NCBI GenBank assembly: GCA_009781755.1
Contig: WQVD01000009.1
Location: 1-64,000, forward strand
Direction: 5' to 3'
Source of the DNA: Defluviitaleaceae bacterium
GTDB lineage: Bacteria > Bacillota > Clostridia > Lachnospirales > WQUN01
DNA length: 64,000 nt
Of the stretch, positions 51,476 through 61,121 are shown piece after piece; positions within the stretch are counted from its first letter, which is position 1, and every line of letters begins with the position of its first letter. The notes below the pieces were generated by a model. It had not been told where the DNA came from, did not search any database, and worked only from the letters and a program-made list of their open reading frames with translations. The translations under genes were made by a program, and so were the position numbers.

Positions 51476-52270
51476 TTATTTCTTCGGACCGAATAATTTT
51501 TTTAACCAATTGCCAAAACCGCCCTGTTCTAAGTCCATCAAGGGCACAGTCTCGCCCAGGATGCGGCGCACGACATCGCGGTAGGCTTGGCCCGCCATGG
51601 ATGAATCCTTGGAAACGGCTGGTTCGCCCTGGTTGGTAGATATGACGATATGCTCATCATCGGGAATCACACCCAACACATCTATGGCCAAGATATCGGT
51701 CACGTCTTCCAAGCTCATCATTTCGCCTCTTTTGACCATATTTACTTTGACACGGTTGAGTACCAGCAGCGGTGATCGGATGTCGTTTGCTTCCACCAAT
51801 CCTATGATGCGGTCGGCGTCGCGCACGGCACTGACTTCGGGCGTGGTGACAACAATGGCCTTGTCCGCACCAGCGATGGCATTTTTAAATCCTTGTTCGA
51901 TACCGGCGGGGCAGTCGAGGATTATGTAGTCGAATTCCTCGCGCAGCTGGTCGCACAATTTTTTCATTTGCCCGGTGGTGACGGCATTTTTGTCTTTGGT
52001 TTGTGCCGCGGGCAACAAGAACAAACTGGGATAACGCTTGTCCTTAATCAAGGCTTGCTTCAAACGGCAGTTGCCCTCGATAACATCCACCAAGTCGTAG
52101 ACGATGCGGTTTTCTAACCCCATGACCACGTCCAAGTTGCGCAGGCCGATGTCCGCATCTACCAAGGCTACCTTTTTGCCTTGCAAGGCCAGCCCCGCGC
52201 CGATGTTGGCGGTCGTGGTGGTTTTACCAACGCCCCCCTTGCCGGAGGTGATTACGTATACTTCGCTCAT
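51476..52270 (-). CDS. minD: Septum site-determining ATPase MinD
   Basis: 264 residues. Deviant Walker A GKGGVGKTTTTAN at the N-terminus, LVDADIGLRNLDVVMGLENR, and a C-terminal amphipathic helix GGFGNWLKKLFGPKK for membrane binding. Works with MinC and MinE encoded on either side. Confidence 0.97.
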   Translation of the reverse strand: MSEVYVITSGKGGVGKTTTTANIGAGLALQGKKVALVDADIGLRNLDVVMGLENRIVYDLVDVIEGNCRLKQALIKDKRYPSLFLLPAAQTKDKNAVTTGQMKKLCDQLREEFDYIILDCPAGIEQGFKNAIAGADKAIVVTTPEVSAVRDADRIIGLVEANDIRSPLLVLNRVKVNMVKRGEMMSLEDVTDILAIDVLGVIPDDEHIVISTNQGEPAVSKDSSMAGQAYRDVVRRILGETVPLMDLEQGGFGNWLKKLFGPKK

Positions 52271-52320
52271 ATTTCCACTCCTAATGTTGATTTATATGCA
52301 AAATTGTACCACAAACCGGT

Positions 52321-53001
52321 TTATAATTGTTCAACAAAGACTTGTCCTTCTTTGATATAAGCGCGTGCGGGGCCGTTGTCTTTGCTGCGTTCTTCTTCCG
52401 GGATGACGGTGATGGTGTTGGCAATGCGCAATTGCGTGGGGCGCAATTCCAATGCAGAAATGAAGCAGGTGTCGTCGCCTATTGCACCCGCATGCACCAT
52501 CCCGCGTATTGCACCTAGTACAATCACATTGCCGTCGGCGATGATTTCGCTACCGGGGTTAACGTCGCCTACGACCACGACAGAACCTTTATACCGCACT
52601 TGCTGCCCTGCGCGCAAGTTTGTGGCGTAAAAAGCCGTTTCCCCTTCCATGGCGGGGGCAAAAGTGGATGATACGGTTGCGGCGGGGGCCGATTTGGGAA
52701 TGGTTTTGGGTGCTGCCATCGTGAAGCCTTCACTCTCGACGAAGGCAACGTCAAGCGTAGTTTCCCGCATGATGATATCCAGCAGTTCTTGCTCTTCATC
52801 TTCGGTAAGTGTGCGGCCTTTAAAGGACACCGTGGCGTTGGCACCTTCAAAGAAGCGCTTGGCTCCGGCGACTTTGTTTTGCAAGACAATTTTAATTTCT
52901 TCCAACGGGGCGTTGGCGTCCAGTAGGACGGCAATGCCGTCGCGCTGGCCTTTTAATAGTACGTATTGCGGGTTGGGTGCCGTGGTTTCAATGGTAATCA
53001 T
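52321..53001 (-). CDS. minC: Septum site-determining protein MinC
   Basis: 226 residues. The N-terminal FtsZ-inhibiting domain (about 1-105) is followed by a beta-helix domain (VVVGDVNPGSEIIADGNVIV, LGAIRGMVHAG). A short linker joins them. It precedes minD by 50 bp in the standard order. Confidence 0.93.
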   Translation of the reverse strand: MITIETTAPNPQYVLLKGQRDGIAVLLDANAPLEEIKIVLQNKVAGAKRFFEGANATVSFKGRTLTEDEEQELLDIIMRETTLDVAFVESEGFTMAAPKTIPKSAPAATVSSTFAPAMEGETAFYATNLRAGQQVRYKGSVVVVGDVNPGSEIIADGNVIVLGAIRGMVHAGAIGDDTCFISALELRPTQLRIANTITVIPEEERSKDNGPARAYIKEGQVFVEQL

Positions 53002-53013
53002 GGTTAACGCTCC

Positions 53014-55641
53014 TTAGGGACGGACTGTATTGATTAATTGCGGGGGGGCGTAGCTGCCGTTGTCGCCCAATGCTGCGTAAATCGCTTGGCGGGCAACGCG
53101 GGTAGAAATCTGCGTCATCGCGCGGTTCATACTGGAATGCGGTACGTTTACATAAATGGCGATTTGCGGGTCGTGCAATGGCGCAAATGCCCCAAATGCC
53201 GTGTGGGAAAAGCGGTTCAGGTATTGCTCTGCCGTGCCGGTCTTGCCTGCCACTTGTATGGGGAAGCCTTGGAAAATAGGTACAGCTGTGCCGTTGACGC
53301 CCGGCGAAACGGTTAGACGCATGCCCTCATGCACGGCGTTCCACGTGGTGTTGGAAATGGTTAGTGTGGGTTCGGGCATTTCAGGGGCGGTGCGGCGGTC
53401 TACTAGGGGTTGGCCGTAGCGGCTTTCTGCTAGGCGGACGAAGTGCAGGGGGTAGGGTTCGGCGCGGTTGGCCAGCCCCAACATGACGCGTGCCATTTGC
53501 GCGGGTGTATAGTTGGCGATGTGCTGGCCGATGGAAATCTGCGCATTGTATACATCGTGCCATGGGGTATACGCGCCACCGCGCAAGTGGGTATAAAATT
53601 CGGGCGAAGCCAGCAGCAGGCCTTCGTATCCGCCGCGGCGCATTTGATTGGCGTGCTCCCAAAGTTCCACACCCGTTTCATCGTTGAGTCCAAAAAAGGC
53701 CATGTAATCGTTCAAAATATTGATTGCATCCACGGAATTGCGTGCGCCGTGGCTGAGCCCCATGTTGTTGCCCATGCGGAAAACAGATTCTGCAAAGAAC
53801 ACATTGCAACTCACGGCGATGGCTTGTACCACATTGAGCGACCCGTGTCCCCACGTTGCCCAACAGCGCAATGGGTTGGTTTCGTCGCCGATTTGGAACG
53901 TGCCGCGGCTGTGGATGGTGGTGTTTAAGCCAATGGTTCCGAATTCTATTGCGGCAATACCAGATACCATTTTAATCGTGGAACCGGGCGCACGCGCCTC
54001 CATGAGCGCGCGGAACCACATCGGCCGCGTCGGGTCGGTATTAATACGCGAGAAGTATTCTGCGTTGACCACGTTGACCATTTGGTTGTTGTCGAAAGTC
54101 GGGTACGACACCGCGGCGAGGATGCCACCCGTCTGCGTGTCCAATATCACGACGCTGCCCGTGGAAGGGTCAACATTAAATTGACTAGGGGATAATTCGC
54201 GGTTGCGCAGGAGTTCGATGGTTACGGCCAGCGCGTCTTGCGGGCGGGAAACGAGCCGTGCGGCGATGATGCCGTCGGGGTCGTTGACTTGCCCGGTGCC
54301 TATGAGGGTTAACAACAGCATTGCGTTGCTTATGCGGCCTGCTTGCAAGCCATAAATAATTTCACGGATGACGATTTCGCCTGCTTCGCCGCGGGTGCCG
54401 GGCTCGCGTTCGCGTTCCAAGATGTATAAACGCATGGCGTAGGCGGGGTTACCGGGTTCGGCTTCCAAGATACGGCGCAGGTCTAGGTTTCCCGCGTGCA
54501 CCATTGACACAAACGCGTCGGTCAGCGGCAAATTTTGTGGGGCGTGTTCACGTACCAGGCCGGTGTGCGGGCCAATGCTGAGCCTTGCGATGATGGCTTC
54601 GGCCAAATAATCACGCAGGATGTAATACACCTCGCGTTGCAATGCCAAATCGATGGAGAGGAAGACACGGTCGCCCGCGATGGGTTCGATCAATATTTCG
54701 GGTTGGCCGATGCGCCGCCCTGCGCGGTTGACTTCGATGCGTTGCAAGCCCGGGGTACCCCTTAAGTGAGTAAGTTCCAACGCGTTTTCCAGCCCCGCAC
54801 GGCCAAAGACATCTTGCTGCGTGTAGCCCAAGTGGCGGTTGGCTTGATATTGCCCCTGCGTAATCAACCCCATATAACCGATGATATGCGATACATACCG
54901 TCCGCCGGGGTATTCGCGTAGTGTTTGCGTGTCAATGAATATCCCCGAAAAATGCGTATGCATCTCGGATATCACGGCCATCGTTGGATGCCCTACGTCC
55001 ACCGCAAAGAGGATGGGCATGGGGTTGTAATTGCGGATATCCAGCAACCGCAGCATAAAAATCTGGCAACGGAAATTCAAAATGCGCCGCGCATCCTCGT
55101 CGGATAAGTCCGGGTCGATGCCGAAAAATTGCCGCAGGTGCAAAAAACTTTCTTCGGCAGTGGCAGTTGCGTGGTTGGGGATAGCCATGTCATGCTTCCA
55201 GCGGTACTCCAAATGTGCGCGGGTAGCTTCCCCGCCGGTGAAGGTGAATACGAAATCGCTGTCGGGGGTTTCGGGCAAAGCGATGGGGAAGTTGTCCACA
55301 AACTGCTCGCCGTTGCGCTCGAACAGGAGCGTCAAATCTAGCAGCGCCGTATTCGATATGACCACGCTGGGATCCATTTTGACCACGAAAACAAGGTTGT
55401 TCACCGCCAGCGGCCGCCCATAGCGGTCGTATATCGTACCGCGCGTGGGTTGCAAGGGCATTTCGATAAAAACATTAGCAGGGGGGACTACCGCCCAGCG
55501 GTCGGTTTCCACCAATTGCAACGCGAACAATTGCGTCAACAACGACATAAAAAGCACCACCGTAACCCCAAACAAAACAAGCAACCGGTGCGTGATAAAC
55601 CGGTAAACATACTTGCATGCGGTTTTGGCGGCGTCCATCAT
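53014..55641 (-). CDS. mrdA: Penicillin-binding protein 2 (class B transpeptidase), long form
   Basis: 875 residues, longer than most PBP2 (600-750). One N-terminal membrane segment is followed by the pedestal (PTRGTIYDRYGRPLAVN) and the transpeptidase domain with GSTIKM (SxxK), SCN and GKTGTAEQ (KTG). The extra length lies between the pedestal and the catalytic domain (about residues 360-490). It crosslinks lateral-wall peptidoglycan with RodA. Confidence 0.94.
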   Translation of the reverse strand: MMDAAKTACKYVYRFITHRLLVLFGVTVVLFMSLLTQLFALQLVETDRWAVVPPANVFIEMPLQPTRGTIYDRYGRPLAVNNLVFVVKMDPSVVISNTALLDLTLLFERNGEQFVDNFPIALPETPDSDFVFTFTGGEATRAHLEYRWKHDMAIPNHATATAEESFLHLRQFFGIDPDLSDEDARRILNFRCQIFMLRLLDIRNYNPMPILFAVDVGHPTMAVISEMHTHFSGIFIDTQTLREYPGGRYVSHIIGYMGLITQGQYQANRHLGYTQQDVFGRAGLENALELTHLRGTPGLQRIEVNRAGRRIGQPEILIEPIAGDRVFLSIDLALQREVYYILRDYLAEAIIARLSIGPHTGLVREHAPQNLPLTDAFVSMVHAGNLDLRRILEAEPGNPAYAMRLYILEREREPGTRGEAGEIVIREIIYGLQAGRISNAMLLLTLIGTGQVNDPDGIIAARLVSRPQDALAVTIELLRNRELSPSQFNVDPSTGSVVILDTQTGGILAAVSYPTFDNNQMVNVVNAEYFSRINTDPTRPMWFRALMEARAPGSTIKMVSGIAAIEFGTIGLNTTIHSRGTFQIGDETNPLRCWATWGHGSLNVVQAIAVSCNVFFAESVFRMGNNMGLSHGARNSVDAINILNDYMAFFGLNDETGVELWEHANQMRRGGYEGLLLASPEFYTHLRGGAYTPWHDVYNAQISIGQHIANYTPAQMARVMLGLANRAEPYPLHFVRLAESRYGQPLVDRRTAPEMPEPTLTISNTTWNAVHEGMRLTVSPGVNGTAVPIFQGFPIQVAGKTGTAEQYLNRFSHTAFGAFAPLHDPQIAIYVNVPHSSMNRAMTQISTRVARQAIYAALGDNGSYAPPQLINTVRP

Positions 55642-55655
55642 GTGAAATCCCCTGC

Positions 55656-56180
55656 TTATTTATTTTCAAAAAAGGCACGTCGTTTTTCTTCGTAGGCTTC
55701 GACTTTGTTGTTGCAATAGTGCAGGAAGCTGTACAGCGGTATGGCCAGTGCGGCTGTGTATACCATCGTGGGCAACGCCACCGCATGGACAAAAAACCAA
55801 AATTCCAACCGCCCCACAAATACGATGTGTACCATGTATGCCAGCAGTTGACTCAGCACCATCATTACCATAACCACAAAAAACGGTAGGAAAAAGTTGT
55901 CCTTGAAATAATCCTTGAACGGCTTGCCGCTTACATATCCCATTACAAAACCCATCAGCGCGTATGTACCCACATGCACCCCGGTAAAAATATCCGCCAC
56001 CAACCCTACGGCCAATCCAAAGATTGCGCCTTCGATTTCGCCCCGCAGCATGCCGTAGCTCACGATGAGGATGACGGCGGTGTCGGGCACCACGCCCAAA
56101 ATGGCCAATTCCGGCCATAGGGTCGTTTGTGCGATAAAGTTGGCCAGTAGCAACATAGCCAGCAGAAAAATACGCAACAT
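55656..56180 (-). CDS. mreD: Rod shape-determining protein MreD
   Basis: 174 residues with five or six membrane segments and the MreD pattern PDTAVILIVSYGMLRGEIEG followed by GLVADIFTG. It is between mreC and the PBP2 gene. A charged C-terminal tail (NNKVEAYEEKRRAFFENK) is unusual but plausible. Confidence 0.9.
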   Translation of the reverse strand: MLRIFLLAMLLLANFIAQTTLWPELAILGVVPDTAVILIVSYGMLRGEIEGAIFGLAVGLVADIFTGVHVGTYALMGFVMGYVSGKPFKDYFKDNFFLPFFVVMVMMVLSQLLAYMVHIVFVGRLEFWFFVHAVALPTMVYTAALAIPLYSFLHYCNNKVEAYEEKRRAFFENK

Positions 56181-56231
56181 ATTAAAGCCTGTCCGTTATG
56201 ATCGATTGATTGGCGCTGTACCTGATGCCGC

Positions 56232-57092
56232 TCACGATTCTTGGGCTTGATAATCTTCGGCGATTGGCAGCTCGGCTACGACCAATACCATTTGTGGGCG
56301 GTCGGTGCCTGCGGCGGGTTCGATGAGCGCGTGGCGCGTGAGTCCGTCGGGGTTGGGGTGTACGCTCACGACCGTACCCACCGGCAGCCCCGGAGGAAAG
56401 ATTAAACTGTACACCGATGTAACCAAAAGATCGCCGGGCATGATATTGGCGGTGTCGCTGATGAAATCCATGCGCACCAGCCCGTCGCGTGCTAGCTGCG
56501 TGTCGCCACGCACGATGCCGCTCACTTCGGCGCGTACACTGTGTACGGCTACGGAGAAGTCGCTGTCAAAAATCGTGATTACTTCGGCATGGCGGTGGGC
56601 GGCGTATCTTACGACACCTTTGACTGCATCGCCTGCGAGTACGGGCATTTGGGCGTATACGCCGTCGCGCGTGCCGCTTTCTATGGTGAAGCGTGAACGT
56701 AATACGCCCGGATTTTGTGCGATGACGCGTGCGCCTATGGTGGGCAATTCTGGGAAGCGTTGGCGCATTTCCAACAGGGCGGTGAGCGTGTAATTTTCCT
56801 CGCCTGCCAGTATTAATTGCTCGATTTCGAATAATAAACGGGCGTTTTCTTCCCGCAGGTCCGCGTTTTCATTTAATAATCGGGCGTTGTCCGTTATGGC
56901 AGAAAAGCGGCCTTGCACCCACGCCACAGACGATTGCGCGCCCCGCTGCAAGGGGATAACAACGAACGCCAATGTACGCTCCAGCACAGTGGGGCGTACC
57001 CCAGGAAAAATAGACAATAACATAGCCGCCAGACACAAAACCATGCCGCTGGCTAGGAAAATCCGCTTGCGCTTGTGCAGATAATCGACCAA
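56232..57092 (-). CDS. mreC: Rod shape-determining protein MreC
   Basis: 286 residues. One N-terminal membrane segment, a coiled coil (about 70-100, LLNENADLREENARLLFEIE) and the beta-barrel domain (GARVIAQNPGVLRSRFTIES, GDLLVTS) are in order. It bridges MreB with the wall synthases. Confidence 0.94.
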   Translation of the reverse strand: MVDYLHKRKRIFLASGMVLCLAAMLLSIFPGVRPTVLERTLAFVVIPLQRGAQSSVAWVQGRFSAITDNARLLNENADLREENARLLFEIEQLILAGEENYTLTALLEMRQRFPELPTIGARVIAQNPGVLRSRFTIESGTRDGVYAQMPVLAGDAVKGVVRYAAHRHAEVITIFDSDFSVAVHSVRAEVSGIVRGDTQLARDGLVRMDFISDTANIMPGDLLVTSVYSLIFPPGLPVGTVVSVHPNPDGLTRHALIEPAAGTDRPQMVLVVAELPIAEDYQAQES

Positions 57093-57104
57093 GGTATTGC
57101 TCCT

Positions 57105-58133
57105 TTAGAGCCGTAATTTTCGTGGGGATATGAGGATGCTTGAAAGTTCTTTGATGTGTTCCAGTATCAGCCCGGTGCCGATGGCGATGGCGTTGAGTGG
57201 CTCGTCTGCTACACGCACGGGGATGCCGGTTTCTTCCATGATGAGCTCGTCCAACCCACGCAACAATGCGCCGCCGCCTGCCAAAACGATGCCAGATTCC
57301 ATGACGTCACTGGCCAGCTCGGGCGGGGTGCGTTCTAGAGTGAAGCGGATGGCGTCGATAACGGAGGCCACGGGTTCGGACAGTGCTATGCGTGCTTCGG
57401 CCTCGGAGAGCAGAATGGTGCGGGGCAAGCCGCTTACCAAGTCGCGCCCGCGGACTTCCATGGTGGATGCGGGGTTGGGGTTGAATGCGCAGCCGATGTT
57501 GATCTTGATATTTTCTGCCGTGCGGTCGCCGATGGCTAGGCCAAACTCGCGCCTTATATAGGAAATGATGTGATTGTCAAATTCGTCGCCTGCTACGCGC
57601 AGGGATTTGCTGGTGACGATGCCGCCCAGCGATATGACCGCGACTTCGGACGTACCGCCACCGATGTCTACGATCATGCTGCCGGTGGGTTCTTCTACCG
57701 GCAGGCCTGCGCCGATGGCGGCTGCCATGGGTTCTTCCACCAAAAAAACCGCGCGCTCACTGGCTCCGGCGGCGGTGCAGGCTTCCCATACGGCGCGCTT
57801 CTCCACTTCGGTGACGCCGGACGGTACGCAAATAACAACTTGCGGACGGCGCGAAAACAACTTTTGCGCACGTGCCTTTTGGATGAAATAACGCAACATG
57901 GCACGGGTGGTTTCGAAGTCTGCGATAACGCCGTCCTTCATGGGGCGGATAGCCACAATGTTGCCCGGTGTGCGGCCAATCATCTGCTTGGCATCGTCTC
58001 CCACGGCCTTGACCTTTTTATTCATCGTATCCATGGCAACTACGCTGGGTTCGTTCAAGATAATGCCCCGACCCTTGGAGAAAACCAGTGTATTTGCCGT
58101 ACCCAAATCTATACCCAAACTGTACGAAAACAT
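57105..58133 (-). CDS. mreB: Rod shape-determining protein MreB (actin-like)
   Basis: 342 residues. Actin-fold phosphate loops [14 protein letters not shown] and [17 protein letters not shown] and the adenosine motif [17 protein letters not shown] are intact. It guides elongation synthases. It is the first gene of the mreBCD-mrdA-minCDE-rodA operon. The start is preceded by a rather weak site (AGTAGG). Confidence 0.97.
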   Translation of the reverse strand: MFSYSLGIDLGTANTLVFSKGRGIILNEPSVVAMDTMNKKVKAVGDDAKQMIGRTPGNIVAIRPMKDGVIADFETTRAMLRYFIQKARAQKLFSRRPQVVICVPSGVTEVEKRAVWEACTAAGASERAVFLVEEPMAAAIGAGLPVEEPTGSMIVDIGGGTSEVAVISLGGIVTSKSLRVAGDEFDNHIISYIRREFGLAIGDRTAENIKINIGCAFNPNPASTMEVRGRDLVSGLPRTILLSEAEARIALSEPVASVIDAIRFTLERTPPELASDVMESGIVLAGGGALLRGLDELIMEETGIPVRVADEPLNAIAIGTGLILEHIKELSSILISPRKLRL

Positions 58134-58210
58134 GCGCTGCCTACTTTCTTATCTGAAGTGCTGGAAATTTCTTCTAATCAGTATAACCAGTAACCGCCAT
58201 TATCACACAT

Positions 58211-59248
58211 CTAATGAATGTTTTCAAATATTTTGGCGAACAGCGGACGCTTTCCGGGTTCGCTTTCGCCCATGAACATGACTTTTTGGAAACCGCTGTG
58301 TGCGGGGTTGTGATTAGCCTCGATAAGCAGCGGGCCGTTGACGGTAATGGCCACATCCCAACCGATGTAACGCAGGGTGGGTACGACTTGTGCCGCGCGT
58401 GTCACCATGTCCACCGCTTCGGCAAAGAAAGGCACCGTGAAGCCCAGCAATTGTGCGCCCGTGTCGGGATGCGCTTCAAAGGTTTCTTCGCTGTAATTAA
58501 CCGCCGGAGTGACGACCGTGCCGTCCGCATCCAAGAACATATACAGCCCGCCCACGTCGGAATTATCCACCACATTGCCGCCCGCGCCCGTGCGCAGGAT
58601 GCGGATAATGAAATGCACGCCGTCGTCTGCACGTACCGTAACCAAACGCACCGTGTTAACCGACGGGGGGTACAGCGCGGCCAAGCTGGGGTGCTGGATG
58701 ATGCATTCTTCGACCAATTTCAGTCGGTCGCAACTTGCGACCAACTGATTGTACAAGGCGACGGGGTCGGTTTCGGTGGAAATATTAATTTTTTCGATGC
58801 CGTGGCCGCCCAGTGAATCAATAGGTTTGACGATGATGGCGGCTTGCGGATTCGCGTCCACGCACTGCCGTATAAATGCATCAAATTCTTCGGGCGTGGC
58901 CGCGGCAAGATTAATCCACGCGCGCCCCAAGTATGCTGCGAAGATTTCGTTGAAATGCACCTTGTTTTCCACTTTGTGATAATCATCGCGGTGGTTGAGT
59001 TTGCGGATGTAATCGTTGTTGACCCCGCGCGTCACATACGTCTTGCGCCGCCACCCCGGCGTGATAACAAACCGCATCGCCTTATAATCCGTTTGCCCCG
59101 CGCCATAACGCACCGCGCACCATAGCATGTCCATAAAAATAACAAGCGTTAAACACTTGTATTCTCGCGCCACTTCTTTGGCGGTTATCCACATGCGCCC
59201 CAATCCCATGGTGCGGAAGCTGCGCAGGATGTATTTTAATTTTCTCAT
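58211..59248 (-). CDS. Sugar-transfer-associated ATP-grasp protein
   Basis: 345 residues. Central ATP-grasp elements: AAIIVKPIDSLGGHGIEKI (lysine and Gly-rich loop), KLVEECIIQHPSLAALYP, SVNTVRLVTVR and LIEANHNPAHSGFQ with the metal-binding Glu/Asn. Such proteins are linked to surface polysaccharide genes, but no such cluster is here. It contains the palindrome GGTCGCAACTTGCGACC (58726-58742), found also in intergenic DNA. mreB follows after 77 bp. Confidence 0.85.
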   Translation of the reverse strand: MRKLKYILRSFRTMGLGRMWITAKEVAREYKCLTLVIFMDMLWCAVRYGAGQTDYKAMRFVITPGWRRKTYVTRGVNNDYIRKLNHRDDYHKVENKVHFNEIFAAYLGRAWINLAAATPEEFDAFIRQCVDANPQAAIIVKPIDSLGGHGIEKINISTETDPVALYNQLVASCDRLKLVEECIIQHPSLAALYPPSVNTVRLVTVRADDGVHFIIRILRTGAGGNVVDNSDVGGLYMFLDADGTVVTPAVNYSEETFEAHPDTGAQLLGFTVPFFAEAVDMVTRAAQVVPTLRYIGWDVAITVNGPLLIEANHNPAHSGFQKVMFMGESEPGKRPLFAKIFENIH

Positions 59249-59540
59249 GACGAATTACTCCCCCAATTGAATGCATTTTATGCGAAAAAGGAAATTTCTT
59301 CAAGTTAAATGGTTCGCCTAAGTTCGACAGGGGGCGGGGCGGATTTTTTGCACTATACCAATTACACTTCTTTTCGTATACTTCTGTAATACTGCGAAGG
59401 GGATGGCACCCCATGCTTTTTTCGCCGGGCCGATGGCCGTTTTCCGACGTGCGTCATGCGCGTGAAAATGGTGCCCGTGTGAACGGAAAATTGCAAAAAC
59501 GGTTGCCGCGGTAAATTTGTATTGATAAGGAGCATTTACA
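59249..59540. other. Divergent intergenic region
   Basis: About 290 bp between the divergent ATP-grasp and 2TM genes. It includes GGGGAGTAA (site for the ATP-grasp gene) and AAGGAG (site for the 2TM gene) at its ends. A GGGATGGCACCCC-type palindrome near 59401-59412 is seen. No gene or recognised RNA. Confidence 0.5.
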
Positions 59541-60062
59541 ATGGAAGCCAAAGTAACGTTATACAACGCCGCCGGCGAACGCATCGGCGACACATTCGCC
59601 CGCCGTGCGCGGCAGTTGGTCAAGCAGCAACGCGCTTATTGGTTGGACGCGGGCGAAACGGAAGTACGTTTTCACCCCGGCATGGAGCATTTGAAAGATG
59701 TTGACGAAGATGACGCGGGGCGCTTGCAATCCGTGTCATTCGGCAAACCACACGGCGACGAACGCGAACGTGCCGAAGCCAAACTCCGGCAATCGGCCGA
59801 AGTGCGCGTGTGGTTTGAAAATTTGATGCGCATGCTGGTGGGTATTTATGTAGCGGTTAATATTTTTTTGATGGGTATTTGGTTCTTTACCGGGCGGGGG
59901 TATTTTTGGCCGGGTTGGGTCATCGGTGGATGGGGTACGGGGTTGATTGTCTTGAACATCATCATCAAACTCATCGTCGTGCCGCCAACGGATTACCAAG
60001 ACCGTATCGACAGCGAATACCGCAAGCTAAGACACCGCGCAGGGTTGGGCGAAGACGTGTAA
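59541..60062 (+). CDS. 2TM-domain protein of unknown function
   Basis: 173 residues. A polar N-terminal domain (1-90) that looks like a small beta-rich or charged region leads to two membrane segments (about 96-116 and 123-145) and a basic tail. The membrane part resembles the short 2TM domain often attached to sensor or regulatory proteins. AAGGAG precedes the ATG. A terminator follows, so it is monocistronic. Confidence 0.65.
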   Translation: MEAKVTLYNAAGERIGDTFARRARQLVKQQRAYWLDAGETEVRFHPGMEHLKDVDEDDAGRLQSVSFGKPHGDERERAEAKLRQSAEVRVWFENLMRMLVGIYVAVNIFLMGIWFFTGRGYFWPGWVIGGWGTGLIVLNIIIKLIVVPPTDYQDRIDSEYRKLRHRAGLGEDV

Positions 60063-60085
60063 GCATAATTAGAATCAATTTGGAA

Positions 60086-60126
60086 AATCCCAGTTTGTCA
60101 CGCACCGTGACAGACTGGGATTTTTG
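60086..60126 (+). terminator. Terminator of the 2TM gene
   Basis: AAATCCCAGTTTGTCACG and CGTGACAGACTGGGATTT form a long stem (one mismatch) followed by five T residues. Confidence 0.85.
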
Positions 60127-60210
60127 TTTGGGCAATGCGGTGGGGAGGATTTTGACGGGATGCATTGCAAGTTGTGGATAAGGATGTGGATAACTTTTTC
60201 ACATGAAGCC

Positions 60211-60260
60211 ATTGACTTGTCGGGTCAATGTGATATCATTGACTCACCGGGTCAGTCAAT
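60211..60260. promoter_or_regulatory. Two palindromic operators overlapping the second TetR promoter
   Basis: ATTGAC..GTCAAT (60211-60229) covers the -35 box and spacer. ATTGACT..AGTCAAT (60238-60260) lies at the transcription start. Both share the core TGACTYRYCGGGTCA, so one dimeric repressor probably binds both. Confidence 0.75.
60212..60239 (+). promoter_or_regulatory. Promoter of the second TetR-ABC operon
   Basis: TTGACT (60212-60217) and TATCAT (60234-60239) are separated by 16 bp and sit inside the operator region. Confidence 0.7.
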
Positions 60261-60292
60261 GGCCTGTCAACATCCGTAAAGGAGCACTGCTT

Positions 60293-60964
60293 ATGATTGA
60301 ATTACACGACCTATACCCCAAATTCTTCGCCTTGGAGGCGGACAAACGCGAGCGTATCATCAACGCCGCCATGCGCGAATTTCTGCATGGTTTCAACGCC
60401 GCCAAAACCGACAACATTGTCCGCGAGGCGGGCATTTCCAAGGGGTTGCTTTTCCACTACTTCGGCACCAAAGAGAACCTCTACGACTTCCTCATCGAAA
60501 ACGCCATCGCCGTCGTACAGGACGAATACGTGGATTTAATCAACACCCGCCAGCCCGACTTGTTGGACAGCGTCTGGCAGATGTCGCTCCTCAAACAAGA
60601 TTTGTCACGGCGGTTTCCAGCCATTTTTGACTTTCTTACCAGCACCTACATGGACACACGCCACCCCATGAACCCCAAGCAAACCGAACACCTCACCCGT
60701 TTCATCCAAATGCGCAACGCTGTATTGGATGAAATCTTGGAACATTGCGACAAGTCGCTATTCCGCGAGGGCATCGACCCCATGAAGGCCATCAACATCA
60801 TCAATTGGACGCTAACCGGTGCCGCCGAGGCCATGGCCAAACAAGCTATGGCGGCCGATGGGGGGCTGTCGTCGGCAGGTGAAGCGGCGCGGGTTGATTA
60901 TGATGGCTACTTGGAGGAGTTTAAGGGGTATTTGGATATTTTTCGGCGGTGTTTTTACCGGTGA
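60293..60964 (+). CDS. TetR-family regulator
   Basis: 223 residues from ATG 60293, which follows AAAGGAG; the longer frame would run through the operators. Helix-turn-helix at about 20-65 (ERIINAAMREFLHGF, ISKGLLFHYFGTKENLYDFL). The ligand domain is not recognised. Downstream lie an ABC ATPase and permease, so it probably represses itself and this exporter. Confidence 0.92.
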   Translation: MIELHDLYPKFFALEADKRERIINAAMREFLHGFNAAKTDNIVREAGISKGLLFHYFGTKENLYDFLIENAIAVVQDEYVDLINTRQPDLLDSVWQMSLLKQDLSRRFPAIFDFLTSTYMDTRHPMNPKQTEHLTRFIQMRNAVLDEILEHCDKSLFREGIDPMKAINIINWTLTGAAEAMAKQAMAADGGLSSAGEAARVDYDGYLEEFKGYLDIFRRCFYR

Positions 60965-61072
60965 AAAGATAAAAGATCAAAAGATTAAAGGTCAAAAGAT
61001 TAAGACCTTGGGCGCTGCCCAAACCCGCAAGGAGCACAGCCCCTTGACCCGTTTCTTTTGGCTCCGCTATGA
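60965..61072 (+). repeat. 3'-end dispersed repeat, copy E (after TetR)
   Basis: It starts at the base after the TetR stop: AAAGATAAAAGATCAAAAG, GGTCAAAAGATTAAGACC, TTGGGCGCTGCCCAA, ACCCGCAAGGAGCACAGCCCC, TTGACCCG. It separates TetR from the ABC ATPase gene, so it is internal to the operon. Confidence 0.85.
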
Positions 61073-61121
61073 GTCACACGGACATGTAAGAACGAAAATA
61101 TATTTTTTAGGAGGAAATGGC

